In this document: in pieces, positions 1 to 8,109 of the stretch | Layout: every line of letters begins with the position of its first letter | How positions within the stretch are numbered: the first letter of the stretch is position 1 | Assembly (NCBI GenBank): GCA_009786415.1 | Contig: WQTH01000016.1 | Coordinates: 1 to 42,758, forward strand | DNA: 42,758 nt | From: Chitinispirillia bacterium | Lineage (GTDB): Bacteria; Fibrobacterota; Chitinivibrionia; Chitinivibrionales; Chitinispirillaceae | Reading direction: 5' to 3' | Position numbers and translations under genes: made by a program | Notes under the pieces: generated by a model | Seen by the model: the letters and a program-made list of their open reading frames with translations, nothing else | Database searches by the model: none | What the model was told of the DNA's origin: nothing

Positions 1-84
1 ATTCGCCTAATCTGGAAATTTGAAGAGAACAGAATCATCTACATGTTGGATGTCGGCCACCACGACGTCCTGAAAAAATACTGA
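1..84 (+). CDS. C-terminus of a RelE/ParE-type toxin (partial)
   Basis: The first 27 codons of the window form an open frame ending at TGA 82-84. The translated end, with an RLIWKFEENRIIYMLDVGHH core and a final DVLKKY, resembles the last beta strands of RelE/ParE-family toxins, in which a strand with a conserved Arg is followed by 'vldvghR.evY'. RelE-family toxins are mRNA interferases or gyrase poisons usually paired with an antitoxin; the partner and the N-terminus lie left of the window. The canonical late Arg is replaced by His/Asp here. With only 27 residues visible, the family assignment is tentative. Confidence 0.5.
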   Translation: MRLIWKFEENRIIYMLDVGHHDVLKKY

Positions 85-95
85 CCCCAGCCGCC

Positions 96-278
96 TCAAC
101 GCTGCCTTTCCCTCTCCTGCCTCCGTTTCTCCCTTTCCCGCTCCCGTTCCCTCTCAACCGCCTTATTCACGACCTCTCTGGCCTCCCCTCCCTGACCTAT
201 CAGTTTTTGGGCGTAGGCGCCCCGCTGTTCGGTGGTGCGCAGCTTGCCGGATTCCGCTTCCGCGTTGGCGCCCAGCTA
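96..278 (-). pseudogene. Probable original C-terminal tail of the polyvalent phage protein, beyond an in-frame TAG
   Basis: After the TAG at 276-278 (minus strand) the same frame stays open for 59 sense codons to TGA 96-98. The decoded tail begins LGANAEAESGKLRTTEQRG and ends in a long Glu/Arg alternation, which looks like a genuine helical, charged C-terminus rather than a random frame. The codon before the stop is GCG (Ala) in the context QRKA. This suggests that the TAG replaces or encodes a sense residue. It may instead be chance: about 59 open codons are not extraordinary in GC-rich DNA. Confidence 0.4.
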
Positions 279-2216
279 CGCCTTCCTTTGGGCCTGTTTC
301 GCGGTAGACTCAGCCGTCTTCTGTTTCCGCGCTTCCGCCGACGAACCCTCAACCGTATCATTCGACATCCGGTAGAAGCGCCGTACCGGTTTACCGACTA
401 CCGGCACGGCGTGAGACTTCTCAATCAGGTTCATCTCATTATCCGGGTCAGCCATTTCCATCAGCTTGTATATATCAATAAATGCGTCAAGCCCCATCTT
501 CGACCACGACCATCTAAGCAGCCGCACGGCCTCGGCGCCCATCCCCTGCGTACGCACGTTGTTTGAGAGTATGGGCCTTCCGGTCCACGAGTCCATCGGG
601 TTGTCATTCCCGAAGAACCACTTCGCCCACGTGGCCCCTACCTGAAGGAGCGGGATTAGGCTGTTCTCGTCGAACGGATTATTGTCTGAAATAATTGACT
701 TGAACGCCTTGCCAGCCTCCGCCTTCATACCCTCGCCCGTCTTCGTTATCTTTCCCACTACCATCTTGGCCATGTGGTACGTCGCGGCGCTGATCGCCTG
801 CCCCTCGTAGGACTTCGGCACCAGGAAGTAACTGACCTTGCCGGTCTCCGGGTCTATCCCCGTGGGTATGGCCAGAAAACCGGCCTTGTGGTAGTCAGGG
901 ATTGCGTTTATCATCGATTCGACCTTTTTGGCCAGCTCCTCTGTCCCGCCAAAGGCTTCAAACAAGGGGGTCATAAGCGGGGCCAGAAGCCCGCCGGACG
1001 CGAGGGCGTAGGTTACAGTGGTAGAAACGTCGCGGGCCAAAAACTTCTTCGCGTACGCCGACGGGTTTAACTTCATGGCCTCAATCGTGCTGTACATACC
1101 CTGAATTCTTGAGTTCAGGAACAGGAACACGTTATTCGCAAGCGGAGACAGGCGGCCGCCCGCAACCACGTCCGACGTCCCCGCCATTGTCCGTACCATG
1201 TAGTTGCGCATGGCGTCGTCTACCCTGTATATCGGGCGGCCCTTTTTATCCACCCTGCCCGTCTCTACGAAGTGGCTTTTGTACTTTTTGCTTACCCCCT
1301 TAACATAGCTCGCGGGGATATCGGCCTCTTTCAAAAAGTTGTAGGCAGCCAGCTTCATACCCTTTTCCTGTATCTCCATCACCTTGTTTATCTGCCGGGA
1401 CGCTCCGGCCACAAGCCCCCCGCGCTTGCCGTCGCCAACATTATACCGCGCCATTGTCCGCAGCAGTTCGGTATCTATGCCGTCGGCATCGCGCCCCACG
1501 TACGCGCCGCTGGAGACCATCGTCATATCCCTTAAAGCCGCCCGCATCTCCGGGGTTACCTTGCCGGTGGTTACGTACGCAGTAGCATCCAGCATAGCCT
1601 TAGCGTAGTATTTAGAGAAATCCCCAATGCCGGTTATCGACGTCGGCAGGTTCTTGGTGGTTTGTGTCCAGTCGCGGGGTACGTTGTACGCCCAAAAACC
1701 GGGGTTTTTGTTGATGAATATGTCCCGCGAAACGTCTCCCAGAACCCGCAGGGCCTTGATCCAGTCAGCCTGAGCCTCCGACCGGTACAGCAGCACGTCG
1801 CCGAACTTCGCATTTACGTCGTAAGCCTTGTACACGCCATCCTCAAGAAAAGATACCGTCCGCACGTCGCTATTGTCCCTTATTACAAACTTTCCGTCCG
1901 CTCCGCGCTTCGCGGGAGTTACCGTAAGCCCGGTGGCCTCCTGCGCCTCTTCGCTCATGAATTGGAGCATGGTGTCGCGGACAGCCTTGTTTCGGGCGGC
2001 GCTCTGCAACAGGCGCATATCGTTTTCAATCGTAGCGGAAAAAGCGTTTTTAATATCAGCAAGCGTACCCGCCTGATGCTTTATGTCAAATACCTGATTG
2101 GCCCCGGACTCCCCCATCTTTCCCGTCATCTTCTCTATGACGCGGAAGGTCGCGTAGTAATCATTTTCCATTATATACTTCTTGAGCTCAGGCGTAAAGC
2201 ATTCCGGCCTCGTCAA
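276..2216 (-). CDS. Phage polyvalent protein, C-terminal part (LPD38-like)
   Basis: This 646-codon frame begins at a TTG that overlaps the end of the upstream reading frame by 29 nt. It lacks a Shine-Dalgarno sequence, so it is more likely the shifted continuation of one long gene than an independent gene. Its start, from FTPELKKYIMENDYYATF onward, continues naturally from the upstream LDEAGM. Residues about 340-420, with FLFLNSRIQGMYSTIEAMK and a following small-residue-rich hydrophobic stretch, resemble the large polyvalent protein-associated domain LPD38. Polyvalent proteins are very large phage or conjugative-element proteins thought to be co-injected with DNA to protect or prepare the incoming element. 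The specific activity of this part is unknown. It ends at TAG 276-278, after which the frame continues open. Confidence 0.6.
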   Translation of the reverse strand: MTRPECFTPELKKYIMENDYYATFRVIEKMTGKMGESGANQVFDIKHQAGTLADIKNAFSATIENDMRLLQSAARNKAVRDTMLQFMSEEAQEATGLTVTPAKRGADGKFVIRDNSDVRTVSFLEDGVYKAYDVNAKFGDVLLYRSEAQADWIKALRVLGDVSRDIFINKNPGFWAYNVPRDWTQTTKNLPTSITGIGDFSKYYAKAMLDATAYVTTGKVTPEMRAALRDMTMVSSGAYVGRDADGIDTELLRTMARYNVGDGKRGGLVAGASRQINKVMEIQEKGMKLAAYNFLKEADIPASYVKGVSKKYKSHFVETGRVDKKGRPIYRVDDAMRNYMVRTMAGTSDVVAGGRLSPLANNVFLFLNSRIQGMYSTIEAMKLNPSAYAKKFLARDVSTTVTYALASGGLLAPLMTPLFEAFGGTEELAKKVESMINAIPDYHKAGFLAIPTGIDPETGKVSYFLVPKSYEGQAISAATYHMAKMVVGKITKTGEGMKAEAGKAFKSIISDNNPFDENSLIPLLQVGATWAKWFFGNDNPMDSWTGRPILSNNVRTQGMGAEAVRLLRWSWSKMGLDAFIDIYKLMEMADPDNEMNLIEKSHAVPVVGKPVRRFYRMSNDTVEGSSAEARKQKTAESTAKQAQRKA

Positions 2217-4929
2217 GGGTGGAAATTATGAGGTCTTTGCGGATTTTATCGTATTCCTTCGCGGCGGCCTGTAACTTCTCGTAACGCTCCGCGCCTACCC
2301 GCTTCTCAAACCGCTTAAGCGTGCGCGCCGCGGTCTCCGAGTTGTGCCCCTCCGGGTTGAATATCTCTGTGCGCTCATGGATTACGCGGTTGCAGTACAT
2401 TACTATACCCATATCGGAAACATCAGCGTCGGCAAGCTCCTTACCGCCGGTTACGCCTTTCATCATATTATTGATGTCGGCCAAATACAATTCCTGATGA
2501 CCGCTTACGCGGGGTATGGCACGCATCTTCCAGTAGCCGTCATTGGTTACCAGACCGGCCTTTCGCAGGATATTTTCATAATTATCAATGAGTTTGTACT
2601 TGTCTACGATGGATTCTACGAGGCTGACGCCGACCTTTTTAGCCGTGATCTTTGCCTCCTCCGCATCGGTCTTCGCCGTTTGCTTGTCAACCTCCTCGCC
2701 CTTCTTCTGCATCGCGTACAACCTGTCAAGCCGAGCATCATCAACCGCGTCATCCCCCCTGCCGTACAACTCCTGCATCTCCTTATAGACCGCGCTGAAC
2801 GGATTCCGGGCATCTTCCCAGTCATTAAACACCCGCCAGAAGATAGGAGTTTCCCTTTTCAGGAGCGCAGGGTTGGTCATGTAGACGGCCATTGCGTCGG
2901 CGTATATCTCCTCGCCTTTTTGCCGATATATAAGATGCGCCGCATAGGCTTTCGCGGCCTCGTCATAATCCTTTTGATTCTCGAAATCAGACCTTACAGG
3001 TTCCTTATCTAGCGGGCGAATCTTCAATGAGAGGTCGTACAGTTCATCGTAAATCTTCTTGAGCTCCACCAGTCCCCGCGCCTCGGCTTCGGCGTGCAGC
3101 GCGTCCTTGTACGCCGCCGAGACCTGCTCTTTCGTCGCGCCGTCCCCAAGTTCCCTGACTACCCGCGCGCGTATGGCCCCGCGTTCCTTTTTTGTGAACA
3201 TTGCGTCGGGGGACGTCCCCGGCCCGCTCTCCATGAACTGATTAAGCTCGTGCGCCGCGTTCTTGATCTTCGTGGCGACTGCCTTGAACTTCCCGCTCCC
3301 GCCGTACTTCGTGGAGGCGTGGCCTATCTCGTGGGCCAGCACCTTACGCGCCTGGTCCCAGCCGGATTTAGGGAGGTCGGGGGCAAGGCGGATGCGCGTC
3401 CACTCCCCGTCTATGCCGCGCATGGCCAGCCCGCGCACGCCGTCTTTCATTGGACGTACCTGAATCCGTACGCCGAGCGCCTCGGCTATTTCTACCATCT
3501 CCGGGATGTCGATGGGGTAGCGGTCATCATCGGACGCTCTGCCGGCGTCCACGTCTTCGCGGTAGACCTTGGTCACCTCGGCGGCGTCGGTTTGGGCGGT
3601 CTCCGGGTCTTTGGCGTACTCTCCACGGCTGGCTTCGCTCAGAGCGTTTCCGCCGAATTTTGGTGGGGTAGAAGATTTTTTGTCCTGGGTATTGACTTTC
3701 GGCGGCGATTGTTGTATCTTGTTATTAAGATGCTCTTGCACAATGTCCGATACCGTTCTTTGGGGATTAGATTGATTCGCGGCCGTGGTCTCTGGTACTC
3801 GTACCCTCGAATCTTCCTGATCCCCAATTTTTATAGCATGATCGTAATACCGCTTGCCGTTGGTGTCCTCGCGCACCACAAAACCCACCGTACTCGGTAT
3901 CCCATCAATAGTAGCTCTCGCCGCAAAAACGTGGCTTTTAAGAACTTGAGGGTCATTTAGCTCCGCACTCGTAGCCTTACGGTACCCGCCACTGCCGTCT
4001 TTTACAGTAGCCTCAAGATACACACCGTCTTCTATTAAATCCGGTGCATACTCCAACAAGGCAACCTTGCCGTCCATCGCACCGTGACTTATTACATTTT
4101 TGACGCTGCGCCTATTAAAGGTAACGTCCCAGTCCCTATCAGTATTTTTATAGTCACCTAATGCGTCCTTTTGTGTAAGCCAATCAATGACGCGCCCAAC
4201 AAACCCTTGCCCGCGCTGTATGTTTTTGACCTCGGCGCTGCTAACCTCCGGCGACGGGATAGCGTCGAACTTGGCGCGGGTTTCGTTGGCCGCTTCTGGT
4301 CGCCCCTCGCTCCTTGCATACTCCCCGATACTTGCCTCTCCCCTAACGCGAGGGGAACGGGCCGGCTGGTCGCCATGTTTGAAGTAGTTTGGGAGCGGAA
4401 CATATCCTTCTGGCTTTCCCCTAAAATCTTCGTAATCGGATTTACCATCACTAATACGGTGCCCCATTATAAAACCGGCAAAATCTCCATTGGCATCTTT
4501 AATTACTATGCTATCGAAACTCCCATATTTGGCACCATAAAATTTTAGACCCGGTTTATTAAACAAGTCGGCATACGCCTTACTTACGATGATAGGGGTA
4601 TTCGCCCCCTCAAACATCAGCGTGGCGTTGTGTTCCTGTTGCTTTCCAGTCTTACCTATGGGGATGTGGATTTCCGGCGCACCAAGCTCTTTAAGCTCCC
4701 CCTCAGACGCCTCCATCACCATCTTCAAAACCCGCTTACCGGTATCGTTTGACCTATTGGTCAACTCCTCGCCGATAATCTGGCGCACTTGCTCAACCTC
4801 TACCGCAGATGACGGCTTGACTATGTTGCCATTGGTGATGAATATCTGGCCGTCTTCTCCCTCAAGCATCCCGGCGTTACGGTTTTGGCGGCTATCAGTC
4901 TTGAAAAGACTCGCCTCGGAGCGAGTCAA
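2188..4929 (-). CDS. Phage polyvalent protein, central part with zincin-like metalloprotease domain
   Basis: A 913-residue frame from TTG 4929; the same frame is open up to the TAG at 4960-4962, so the TTG is probably not a true start and no Shine-Dalgarno precedes it. Residues about 268-373 (TFNRRSVKNVISHG, then a YYDH near the end) resemble the small LPD3/BECR-like domain of polyvalent proteins. Residues 533-537 read HEIGH, the HExxH zinc motif, followed about 150 residues later by EEIYADAMAVYMTNP, the usual third-ligand region of the phage zincin domain. The frame ends at ..LDEAGMLYA, where an apparent 1-nt insertion shifts it into the next frame. Family knowledge implies a protein that travels with or protects phage DNA. 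The domain names are from memory of family patterns. Confidence 0.6.
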   Translation of the reverse strand: MTRSEASLFKTDSRQNRNAGMLEGEDGQIFITNGNIVKPSSAVEVEQVRQIIGEELTNRSNDTGKRVLKMVMEASEGELKELGAPEIHIPIGKTGKQQEHNATLMFEGANTPIIVSKAYADLFNKPGLKFYGAKYGSFDSIVIKDANGDFAGFIMGHRISDGKSDYEDFRGKPEGYVPLPNYFKHGDQPARSPRVRGEASIGEYARSEGRPEAANETRAKFDAIPSPEVSSAEVKNIQRGQGFVGRVIDWLTQKDALGDYKNTDRDWDVTFNRRSVKNVISHGAMDGKVALLEYAPDLIEDGVYLEATVKDGSGGYRKATSAELNDPQVLKSHVFAARATIDGIPSTVGFVVREDTNGKRYYDHAIKIGDQEDSRVRVPETTAANQSNPQRTVSDIVQEHLNNKIQQSPPKVNTQDKKSSTPPKFGGNALSEASRGEYAKDPETAQTDAAEVTKVYREDVDAGRASDDDRYPIDIPEMVEIAEALGVRIQVRPMKDGVRGLAMRGIDGEWTRIRLAPDLPKSGWDQARKVLAHEIGHASTKYGGSGKFKAVATKIKNAAHELNQFMESGPGTSPDAMFTKKERGAIRARVVRELGDGATKEQVSAAYKDALHAEAEARGLVELKKIYDELYDLSLKIRPLDKEPVRSDFENQKDYDEAAKAYAAHLIYRQKGEEIYADAMAVYMTNPALLKRETPIFWRVFNDWEDARNPFSAVYKEMQELYGRGDDAVDDARLDRLYAMQKKGEEVDKQTAKTDAEEAKITAKKVGVSLVESIVDKYKLIDNYENILRKAGLVTNDGYWKMRAIPRVSGHQELYLADINNMMKGVTGGKELADADVSDMGIVMYCNRVIHERTEIFNPEGHNSETAARTLKRFEKRVGAERYEKLQAAAKEYDKIRKDLIISTLDEAGMLYA

Positions 4930-4959
4930 CGGAGCGGATTCGGGCGTAGTTTTTGGGGG

Positions 4960-5790
4960 CTACGCCTTACGTTTCGGCGGCGTTTCTTCACCGTCCTCAA
5001 TTCTCGCGTTTAAGCCCGTTTCCTCGTCCGCCCTACTCCCGATATTACCCGGTTCGATAACTGGCTCCTGTACCCGCCCATGCGCGACTACGGCGGGTTC
5101 TGATGGTATGGCGTCGATATCCCTCTCGGCATTCCGCGTATCCGCGTCAAGGCGATGCTGCCTAATCCTTGCCTGATCTATCGCCTGTCCTACTCTGATA
5201 GCCTGATGACCAGCCTCCAATTGAGCCTGCGCCTCGCCGCGTGTGGTTAGCGTGGCAGGGTCTACAATCTCTAACTCGTGCCCCTCTTTACCGTAAAGCC
5301 ACCCGCGCAGCTTGCCTTTGTCGCGACCGCTCAATCCAAGCGCATTACCGACCTCTCCGCGCTGCTTTGCCTGTTCGAGGGAGAAATGATTACCACTGGC
5401 CACATCCCGGATCGCGAACCCAGCCGACGCCGCGAGGGAAGCCACCGTCTGGATCCACCACTCCTTGGACCGCGTGTCCTGCCCCGTCGCCTTTGCCACC
5501 GCGTACTCGTATGCAAGGTCGGCCAGCGGCTGGCCTATGATCTGCGCCGCGCCGGCTGGGAGAATGATCTCTGGGATCATAGAAGCAAGCGCCCCTCCCG
5601 CCCCGTGGGCAGAATTCCAGAAGCCCTCTTCAAACGTGGCACGGTCGAGCGACTGCCCTGCGGCAAGCCCCGCGCTCGTTACAGTAGCCGGAATTGCGCG
5701 CCGGGCAAGCGCCGACTTCGACATTACATTGGGGGCAACCTTGCCCGCGACAGCGCCAACGGCAGCGCCGCCGGCAATTTCTACGATGCC
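4960..5790 (-). pseudogene. Phage polyvalent protein, N-proximal fragment, 5' end lost
   Basis: The gene-like part runs from about 5750-5790 down to TAG 4960-4962. It includes DRATFEEGFWNSAHGAGGAL, a hydrophobic helix-rich stretch (MIPEIILPAGAAQIIGQPLA) and DTRSKEWWIQTVASLAASAG, a hydrophobic module that I recognise loosely from large phage internal proteins. The frame stays open up to 6105, but upstream of about 5790 it is simply antisense to the plus-strand variable-region fragment and has no protein character. The real N-terminus is therefore missing. The TAG is in frame with the 2188-4929 segment: only 10 sense codons (PPKTTPESAP) separate it from that segment's TTG, so both segments were probably one polypeptide. 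Confidence 0.5.
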
Positions 5791-5934
5791 GGCAACTACG
5801 GCAACTGGTGGAGCGCCACGGAGGGCGATGCGAGCTACGCCTGGTACCGGTACATGTACTACTACAGCGACAACGTGTACTCGTATTGGGACTACAAGAT
5901 GTTCATGTTCTCTTTGCGCTGTGTTCGGGACTGA
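5757..5934 (+). pseudogene. C-terminal fragment of a FISUMP/C-type-lectin-like variable protein
   Basis: The plus-strand frame ending at TGA 5932-5934 encodes GNFYDAGNYGNWWSATEG followed by an aromatic-rich stretch and the terminal SLRCVRD. The NWWSATE and (S/F)xRCVxD pair is the hallmark of the Fibrobacter succinogenes major paralogous domain, a C-type-lectin-related fold common in targets of diversity-generating retroelements (DGRs). Only the last ~55 residues are present. Upstream, the plus frame is antisense to the polyvalent gene, so no start or N-terminal domain exists here; the fragment looks transplanted. Its exact left junction lies somewhere in 5715-5775 and cannot be fixed by eye. 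Confidence 0.6.
5803..5931 (+). other. Putative DGR variable region (VR)
   Basis: Within 5833-5910 many codons have the form NNC at positions where FISUMP template repeats carry AAC: TAC at 5836, 5845, 5851, 5857, 5860, 5863, 5878 and 5893; AGC at 5833 and 5866; GAC at 5869 and 5890; AAC at 5872; TTC at 5902 and 5908. Changes only at the first two (adenine) positions of AAC, with the third position C retained, are the known outcome of adenine-specific mutagenic retrohoming. No template repeat, reverse transcriptase or accessory protein is visible in the window. Confidence 0.6.
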
Positions 5935-6190
5935 TGCGGCAAGGCGTAGCCAAGCCGCCGCACTACGGCCTGCGCGACTACGGCACCAATGGACAATTCG
6001 GCCTTGAGCAATCGCCGGCAGCAGGCCGGGCGACGTGGTGCTCGACCCGTTCTTTGGAGCGGGTACGACCGGAGTGGCTGCGGTCTCGGTGGGGCGGGAG
6101 TACATCGGAATCGAATTAAACCCGGATTACGTAACCTTAGCCAGCGAGCGCCTTGGGCTGTTCGCGGGGGACTTCATAGAGAGGATGTAA
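5934..6190 (+). pseudogene. Internally deleted site-specific DNA methyltransferase
   Basis: Two pieces of one family are seen in different frames. From about 5949 to 6015 the frame that starts at ATG 5934 reads [21 protein letters not shown], the segment that follows the SPPY-type catalytic motif in phage-type N4/N6 DNA methyltransferases. From 6026 to the TAA at 6188-6190 a second frame reads [15 protein letters not shown] then [13 protein letters not shown], the AdoMet-binding motif and C-terminus of the same family. The roughly 200 residues normally between them are absent, and the two pieces are out of frame (the second frame has a TGA at 6005-6007). The gene is a remnant and should be inactive. 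Confidence 0.65.
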
Positions 6191-6192
6191 AA

Positions 6193-6378
6193 ATGGTAGA
6201 AAAACAGTATTATACAAGCAAAGATATTGCCGATATGTTTCAGATATCCATCTGGACTGTCATTAAATACCGGCACAAAATCGTCGGGTGCGAACGTGTC
6301 GGTCGACTTTGGCGTTTTGACAAGGATAAGGTTGATGCCCGGCGGAGAGCCGGAAAAAAAGTATGGATTGAATTTTGA
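6193..6378 (+). CDS. Small helix-turn-helix (excisionase-like) protein
   Basis: The protein has 61 residues; ATG 6193 follows the purine-rich AGAGAGGATG at a short distance. The sequence YYTSKDIADMFQISIWTVIKY, followed by a basic GRLWRFDKDKVD segment, is the winged-helix/MerR-like HTH_17 pattern common in phage excisionases (Xis) and small prophage regulators. It sits immediately downstream of the methyltransferase remnant and about 70 nt upstream of the integrase on the same strand, as expected for a directionality factor. The frame is intact and ends in TGA. A transcriptional regulator role is the main alternative. Confidence 0.7.
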   Translation: MVEKQYYTSKDIADMFQISIWTVIKYRHKIVGCERVGRLWRFDKDKVDARRRAGKKVWIEF

Positions 6379-6446
6379 CGGTATCGTGCCAATATGCTAT
6401 ATTATGCTCATGCGCACGGTGCTATAGGAGTAAAAAGGAGAGACCT

Positions 6447-7526
6447 ATGGCATTAACAAAGATCGGTCCTAATAAATGGCGCGTCAAAGCGTCCGTTTGG
6501 GACAAAAACAAGGGGTATCCCATATCCAAGCAGACAACCGTTACCGGCACCCGTGCCGAGGCGGTCGTCGTGGAGGGGGATATCCTCAAAGAGCTCAAGG
6601 CTCGCACTTTGACATCTAAATACGCAAGCACATTCGGGGAGGCGGTTGACCTATACACAGAAAACCTGCGTCTCCGGGGACGGCTGTCCTACCAACACGA
6701 GAATATGGTCAAGTTTCTGCGTAGCGAGCTCGGACACGTCAGGATCGAAGTTTTCGCCGATCACTTTGAGGTGTACCGTCGTAGGCTTATGTCTGCCATG
6801 ACAAAACAGTGTAAGCCGAGGAAGAGCGCGTCAATAAACCGTTATACGGCTATTGTACGGGCTGCGTTTGGCCATCTTGTGGGGCTTGAAATCCTCGACA
6901 GGAACCCAATCACCTCGACCCGCTTCCCTAAGATGAAATAACATCCGCGGGACCGGTACTTGTCATCGGATGAACGACTCCTGCTGCTGAACACCATTAA
7001 GGAACATCGTCCGTATATACTGCCCATTATTATGTATATGCTGATGGTACCTTGCCGCGTAAGCGAGTTGGTGACAGCCAGGCGGGATCAGTACATCCCA
7101 ACCGCGAAAGTTATAAAAATACCGAAGTCTAAGGCTGGCATCCCCATAATCAAATCGGTGCCGGAGAATATGCGAGAGTACTTTCGTAGCATTCCTCTGG
7201 ATTGTCCATGGCTGTTTTATGAGGAAACCGCTCCGGGCCGGTATCGCCCGCTTACGCACCTGCGGTACGCTTGGAGCTTCTGCCTGAAAATGGCGGGAAT
7301 ATCTGACCTGCGCGTCCACGACCTGCGGCATATCGCGGTCACAGACCTTCACTATGCGGGTAACTCCGAGCGGGTAATCGCGGCTCAGGCGGGATGGAAG
7401 TCGACGGCCATGATGTCCACATACTGGCACTACGACGAACTCAAGGCCGCGCAGGAAATGCGTTTCGGATATGGTAACCATAGTACCGATATTGCACAGC
7501 AACTGACACGATCAGCCGCTGGATAG
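6447..7526 (+). pseudogene. int: Tyrosine integrase interrupted by an in-frame TAA
   Basis: ATG 6447 is preceded by AAAAAGGAGA. Codons 1-164 (6447-6938) encode an AP2-like arm and SAM-like core-binding domain; TAA 6939-6941 then interrupts the frame, which resumes as HPRDRYLSSDERLLL and runs to TAG 7524-7526. The second half carries the catalytic set of tyrosine recombinases: Arg in CRVSEL, Lys in IPKSKAG, HDLRH, Trp in place of the last His in AGWKS, and the nucleophile Tyr in MMSTYWHY. The full frame would be 359 residues, the usual size. The single GAA-to-TAA-type change (K-M-K-stop-H-P-R) suggests recent inactivation unless the stop is read through. It catalyses site-specific integration or excision, probably at the adjacent tRNA-Lys. 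Confidence 0.8.
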
Positions 7527-7620
7527 CAATAAAAAGTCACTATGAATGTCACTATGAAACGTACAAGAAGATGCAAGAATATGCAATATCAAAGGGAACC
7601 GGGACGGTATCAGGATAAAT

Positions 7621-7657
7621 AAAAAACCCTCGTAAGTCTTTGATTTTACGAGGGTTT
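7621..7657 (-). terminator. Intrinsic terminator after tRNA-Lys
   Basis: A perfect 12-bp stem (7624-7635 with 7646-7657, 10-nt loop) is followed on the minus strand by TTTTTT (7626-7621). It lies directly downstream of the tRNA-Lys and may also slow plus-strand transcription coming out of the integrase. Confidence 0.85.
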
Positions 7658-7663
7658 GATTTA

Positions 7664-7736
<73 letters not shown>

Positions 7737-8109
7737 TTGTTGTTCAGTAATGGGCGGCGGCAGGACGGAATTGCCCTATCACCGTACATAAAATAATATA
7801 TGGCAATGGGCGATGCAAGTTATTTTTTTATGGATTATGATTTTTTATTGCCGGATTAACATAAACCCTGTGCTGCCCTATATCCACAAATAACTGCAAC
7901 CTCCGGCAATAGATGGTCATTTTTGCCGGGCAAAATTTGCCGGCATAGGCAAAAAATTCCTGCCATCGGCAATTTTTGCCTGTTTTTGTGGGGTTTCATC
8001 CGCTTATTTTTAGGGATATTGCCCGGATATGGGGCCGATATGCCCTTTCATCGTCAAAAAAATCAAAAACTTTAACCTAAAATCAAAAAAATCCGCGAAA
8101 AACGGGTTT
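7737..8109. other. Non-coding upstream region of the flagellar operon
   Basis: No convincing protein frame is present. The stretch is AT-rich with a cluster of GC-containing inverted repeats (annotated separately) and leads into the sigma-54 promoter. It separates the phage-like region and tRNA from the flagellar genes. Confidence 0.6.
7847..7980 (+). promoter_or_regulatory. Candidate enhancer (UAS) cluster for a sigma-54 activator
   Basis: Repeated TTGCCGG/CCGGCAA elements occur at 7848-7854, 7903-7909, 7923-7929 and 7937-7943. Among them, 7921-7935 is a palindrome (TTTTGCC-G-GGCAAAA) and 7968-7980 is an inverted repeat (GGCAA-TTT-TTGCC). They lie about 150-290 bp upstream of the expected sigma-54 start site, the normal distance for NtrC-family enhancer sites. 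The activator gene is not in the window. Confidence 0.45.

Noticed and set aside
5278-5934. A 218-codon plus-strand frame ending in the FISUMP-like tail, as one protein
   Set aside because: Its first two-thirds are antisense to the polyvalent gene and have no protein character; only the last ~55 codons look real.
5790-6105. The upstream third of the minus-strand frame that leads into the polyvalent fragment
   Set aside because: It is the antisense of the variable-region fragment and the methyltransferase remnant; its low-complexity Val/Pro sequence reflects the TAC and NNC codons on the other strand.
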